Of a stretch of DNA of 42,926 bases, positions 40,658 to 42,926 are shown in pieces. Source of the DNA: Nostocoides australiense Ben110 (GTDB lineage: Bacteria > Actinomycetota > Actinomycetes > Actinomycetales > Dermatophilaceae); assembly GCF_001050535.1 (NCBI RefSeq), contig NZ_HG764815.1:1755864-1798789 (forward strand), given 5' to 3'. The first letter of the stretch is position 1; each line of letters starts with the position of its first letter. A program made the translations under genes and the position numbers. The notes under the pieces were generated by a model. That model was not told the DNA's origin. It did not search any database and worked only from the letters and a program-made list of their open reading frames with translations.

Positions 40658-41221
40658 GTGGCGGGTCCGGTTCGCCATGTGACGGCCGCGGCGGGTCTTG
40701 CTGCGGGGTGCAGCGGGATCAGCCCCGATCACGGCCAGGACACCGTCGAGCAGCGGCTCACCGCACTACGTGGTGTCGAGCCCGTCGACACTCGAGCCGA
40801 TCTCGAGTTCCCCGAAGCCATCGATGTGAATCTCGCGGAACCGGCAACGCCCGACGACGTCACCGCCCTTCGGGCCGAACTGGCCGGGTTGGACGAGAAG
40901 TCGGGCTTGCCGAAGGACTGGACGACCGCGAAGATCCGAATCAAACGCCCCAACGGTTCCGACCACCCGGACGAATTGCGCAGCGCCATCACCTGGTTCA
41001 CGCCCGAGATCGATCAGCACCTGCGCGACTGGATGTCTGTCGGGGACGAGATGACCGGCGCCGTCGTCCTGTTCGACGTCGCCGCCGACCGCGCACCGCG
41101 TTTCGTCGTGCTGGGCGATGCCGCAACCATCGAAGCGGACAAGAAGGCCGCCGCCGGCAACCCACTCGTCGAGAACGCCACCTTCCGCGCTCGTGGCGAT
41201 CGCGACGACAACTGGCCCTGA
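40658..41221 (+). CDS. Hypothetical lipoprotein
   Basis: The GTG at 40658 gives 187 residues beginning MAGPVRHVTAAAGLAAGCSG; the hydrophobic segment ends with L-A-A-G-C, a plausible lipobox, though the n-region is short. The rest (PEAIDVNLAEPATPDDVTAL, DELRSAITWFTPEIDQHLRD, MTGAVVLFDVAADRAPRFVV) does not match a family I know, but it looks like true coding sequence. An extracellular membrane-anchored protein is inferred. It lies 19 nt after the thioredoxin-like gene, so a shared redox-related role at the envelope is possible. Confidence 0.65.
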   Translation: MAGPVRHVTAAAGLAAGCSGISPDHGQDTVEQRLTALRGVEPVDTRADLEFPEAIDVNLAEPATPDDVTALRAELAGLDEKSGLPKDWTTAKIRIKRPNGSDHPDELRSAITWFTPEIDQHLRDWMSVGDEMTGAVVLFDVAADRAPRFVVLGDAATIEADKKAAAGNPLVENATFRARGDRDDNWP

Positions 41222-41370
41222 CCGGAATCGGAGCGAGCCGACCTGGGCTCGAGAGAGTCTGGATGACGCCTCGGACGCCACCGGCGTGCCGAGCCTTTCG
41301 TCATGGACACGCCTTTCCCCACGCACTGGCCGTCTCACGATCGCGGTCCGGGAAGGCTCGGATGATTTGT

Positions 41371-41384
41371 TACGGTTAGAACCG
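41371..41384 (+). promoter_or_regulatory. Leaderless promoter with overlapping palindrome
   Basis: TACGGT at 41371-41376, seven bases, then the GTG start at 41384. CGGTT (41373-41377) and AACCG (41380-41384) form an inverted repeat around AG, overlapping both box and start. Good candidate autorepression site for the HTH protein. Confidence 0.55.
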
Positions 41385-42373
41385 TGAAAAAGGGGCCGCT
41401 ACAGCTTGGGCCGGCGCCCGTCCGCGAGGCCGCACCGACGCCCGCACAGGCGCTGGTCCTCGCGGAGCTCGACCGCCGCGGCCCGGCGACCGTCGGTGAG
41501 GTCACCGCGGCCACGGGGCAGCACGGCAATACGGTGCGGGAGCACCTGGACGCCCTTGTCGACCTCGGACTCGTCACCCGCGCACCGGTGAGCGACGGCG
41601 GGCGGGGGCGACCGTCATACCGGTATGCCGTCCGCCCATCTGCCGCGCAGCACCCGCTCAGTGCGCTGATCGGCGCCCTCGCGGGCGTGCTCCGCCAGAC
41701 GAGCGACGTTCCGGTCGCCGCGGCCCGGCGGCTGGGTCGCACCAGCGGCGCAGCGCAGCCGAAGGCCCTCGCACCCGGCGACCCGGGAGACGGCATCGAC
41801 CGGCTCGCGATGCTGTTGACCGAGCGCGGATTCGATGCGACCAGGCGACCCGACGGCGCGCTGCAGTTGCGCACCTGCCCGCTGATCGACCTGGCCCGTG
41901 CCGACCCCGAGGTCGTCTGCGGATTTCACCAGGGCCTGCTGGACCGTCTCGCCGAACACCTCGACCTCGCAGGCGCCCGACTGCACGCCTTCGCCGAACC
42001 CGGCGCCTGCACCGTCACGCTCAACCCCCAGAAGAACCCCAACCGGAAAGGAAAGCCCATGTCCGACACCGAAATCCCCGACCGCAGCCTCCCCATCACC
42101 GAGACCGCCCACGGCCACGATTGCGGCTGCCACGAGGTCGACGAGCAGCTGCCCGAACTCGACGCGCGCGTCATACCGCACGCGATCCGGCACGGCTCCG
42201 TCTTCGGCGCCGTCGGCCAGCTGCGCCCCGGCCAGGCGATGGTGCTCGTGGCGCCGCACAATCCGCTGCCGCTGCTGAAGCAGCTCGCCGACCGCGAAGG
42301 CGACGCGATCGAGGTGAGCTACCTGCAGGAGGGCCCCGACGCCTGGCGCCTGAAGCTCGCCCGCGTGCGCTGA
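41384..42373 (+). CDS. HTH regulator fused in frame to a DUF2249 domain
   Basis: GTG 41384 with no Shine-Dalgarno but a TACGGT box 7 nt before. Residues 1-225 are a winged-helix regulator: ALVLAELDRRGPATVGEVTA then ATGQHGNTVREHLDALVDLG, and a C-terminal ligand part with PLIDLARADPEVVCGFHQGL and the Cys in GACTVTL, similar to iron-sulfur-type regulators. Residues 226-329 are a DUF2249 domain: HGHDCGCHEVDEQLPELDAR, VIPHAIRHGSVFGAVGQLRP, LVAPHNPLPLLKQL. In other genomes the two parts are usually separate genes. Between them is PQKNPNRKGKPM, whose codons contain AAAGGAAAG and an ATG at 42060, a perfect ribosome binding site: DUF2249 may also be made separately. A role in nitric oxide or nitrogen oxide response is suggested by DUF2249 contexts, not shown. 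Confidence 0.85.
   Translation: MKKGPLQLGPAPVREAAPTPAQALVLAELDRRGPATVGEVTAATGQHGNTVREHLDALVDLGLVTRAPVSDGGRGRPSYRYAVRPSAAQHPLSALIGALAGVLRQTSDVPVAAARRLGRTSGAAQPKALAPGDPGDGIDRLAMLLTERGFDATRRPDGALQLRTCPLIDLARADPEVVCGFHQGLLDRLAEHLDLAGARLHAFAEPGACTVTLNPQKNPNRKGKPMSDTEIPDRSLPITETAHGHDCGCHEVDEQLPELDARVIPHAIRHGSVFGAVGQLRPGQAMVLVAPHNPLPLLKQLADREGDAIEVSYLQEGPDAWRLKLARVR
42060..42373 (+). CDS. DUF2249 protein from an internal start (alternative product)
   Basis: ATG 42060 is behind AAAGGAAAG at 42045-42053. It gives a 104-residue protein, MSDTEIPDRSLPITETAHGH onwards, of typical DUF2249 length, with Cys-Gly-Cys-His in HDCGCHEVD. In frame with the preceding HTH part, so one locus can give a fusion and a free domain. 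Listed separately because the signal is strong. Confidence 0.6.
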
Positions 42374-42396
42374 CACCGGACCACACTGAATACGCG

Positions 42397-42926
42397 ATGC
42401 CTGCACCCAGCACGGCTCTCGCCCGCTTGCCGTTCTTCCTCCCGGCGGCGATCAGCCTGCTCGCCGGCCTGTATGCCGCGTCCCGGCTGCTCCTCGACGA
42501 GGCAAGCACCGACCGGGTGGCCGGTGCCCACGGCATCCTCATGGTGCTCGGGTTCCTAGGGACGCTGATCGCGCTGGAGCGGGCCGTCGCGCTCCGGGAG
42601 GTCTGGGGGTATGCCGCGCCGGCCGCTCTCGGTGCCGGCGGGCTGACGCTGGTGGTGCCGGTGCCGCGGGTGATCTCGCAGGTGCTGCTCATCGTCGGCT
42701 GCGCCCTCGCGACGGCCGTGCTGGCGATGTTGTGGCGGCGGGCGCGAGACGACGCCACGGCGACGCAGGTGCTGGCGGCGACCTTGGCTCTCGGGGCTGC
42801 GGTGCTCTGGACGCGGCTCGACGTGGCCGGCCTCCTCCCGTGGCTGGTCGGCTATGTCGTGCTCACCGTCTGCGCCGAACGAGTCGAGCTCGCCCGGCTC
42901 AGCCTGCCGCCGACCGCCGGACACAC
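42397..42926 (+). CDS. Integral membrane protein, NnrS-like region (3' end outside window)
   Basis: ATG 42397 starts MPAPSTALARLPFFLPAAIS, then AHGILMVLGFLGTLIALERA and WGYAAPAALGAGGLTLVVPV; the frame is open to the window edge. At least five hydrophobic segments are visible in 176 residues. The H-G-x-L-M-x-x-G-F-x-G-T-L-I-x-L-E-R-A motif resembles the NnrS/heme-copper associated membrane family that accompanies DUF2249 proteins and nitric oxide defence. It begins 23 nt after the HTH-DUF2249 gene, suggesting one operon. Family assignment is moderate because the rest of the gene is missing. Confidence 0.6.
   Translation, partial: MPAPSTALARLPFFLPAAISLLAGLYAASRLLLDEASTDRVAGAHGILMVLGFLGTLIALERAVALREVWGYAAPAALGAGGLTLVVPVPRVISQVLLIVGCALATAVLAMLWRRARDDATATQVLAATLALGAAVLWTRLDVAGLLPWLVGYVVLTVCAERVELARLSLPPTAGH

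Noticed and set aside
1-42926. CRISPR array, tRNA or rRNA genes, prophage or integrase
   Set aside because: No regularly spaced identical repeats, no cloverleaf or rRNA-like stretches, no integrase or phage structural motifs were seen on reading both strands.

Overview
The window is GC-rich DNA (by eye about 70% G+C, with strongly G/C-ending codons) from an actinobacterium, most likely a member of the Micrococcales such as an Intrasporangiaceae relative. The genus is inferred from gene style only. Supporting traits are frequent GTG starts, ATGA/GTGA stop-start overlaps, several probable leaderless genes (TANNNT box 6-7 nt before the start codon), mycothiol-type MDMPI domains, an HspR-like regulator beside Hsp20, and a carbohydrate ABC operon without its own ATPase.

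Layout. 1-2 kb: the end of an M20 amidohydrolase overlapping a class III aminotransferase. 2-7.4 kb: a decayed accessory zone with an NmrA-like oxidoreductase, a frameshifted cupin, a truncated IS256-type transposase, a VapBC pair, a methyltransferase stub, an HspR-like/Hsp20 divergent pair and small fragments. 7.4-9.8 kb: an Ada-type zinc domain protein, a pentapeptide/DinB protein and a secreted phytase-like esterase. 10-11.1 kb: a broken AbiEii-like pair running into a truncated MDMPI gene. 11.1-12.4 kb: an SRPBCC-ArsR-MDMPI operon with two identical-arm operators. 12.4-15.5 kb: a GH16-like pseudogene, a divergent S41 protease/wHTH pair and a DUF6326 membrane protein. 15.6-18.4 kb: a NarL-type two-component system and a DJ-1/PfpI protein.

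18.7-24.6 kb is the most coherent operon: prpF-like isomerase, tctC-like binding protein, a fused tctA-tctB permease and a universal stress protein, divergent from a LysR regulator. It looks like uptake and isomerisation of a tri- or dicarboxylate. 24.6-28.1 kb holds a PCD-VOC fusion, a DHFR-family/HxlR divergent pair, a hypothetical protein, and a truncated DUF2786-type gene next to a perfect DnaA box. 28.2-31.6 kb is a katE catalase plus an N-terminally truncated fadN-like gene, probably a transferred block. 32.9-38.7 kb is a LacI / GH32 / permease / permease / binding-protein locus for a fructose-containing sugar, with a perfect 14-bp LacI-type operator. 38.8-42.9 kb has an L,D-transpeptidase, a thioredoxin-like protein, a lipoprotein, and a leaderless HTH-DUF2249 fusion followed by a membrane protein cut by the window edge.

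Two cross-cutting observations stand out. First, the heptamer GTATGCC (either strand) appears about 24 times, several-fold above a rough expectation, but not in the first 7.1 kb nor from about 27.9 to 36.1 kb, which hold most of the transferred-looking genes. Second, at least six otherwise conserved genes are broken by what looks like a single-base indel, so either this is a decaying region or the assembly contains indel errors. I see no CRISPR array, tRNA or rRNA, and no strong case for a wholly new defence or mobile system. The best candidates for new biology are the HTH-DUF2249 fusion, the pentapeptide-DinB/Ada pair and the GTATGCC distribution.
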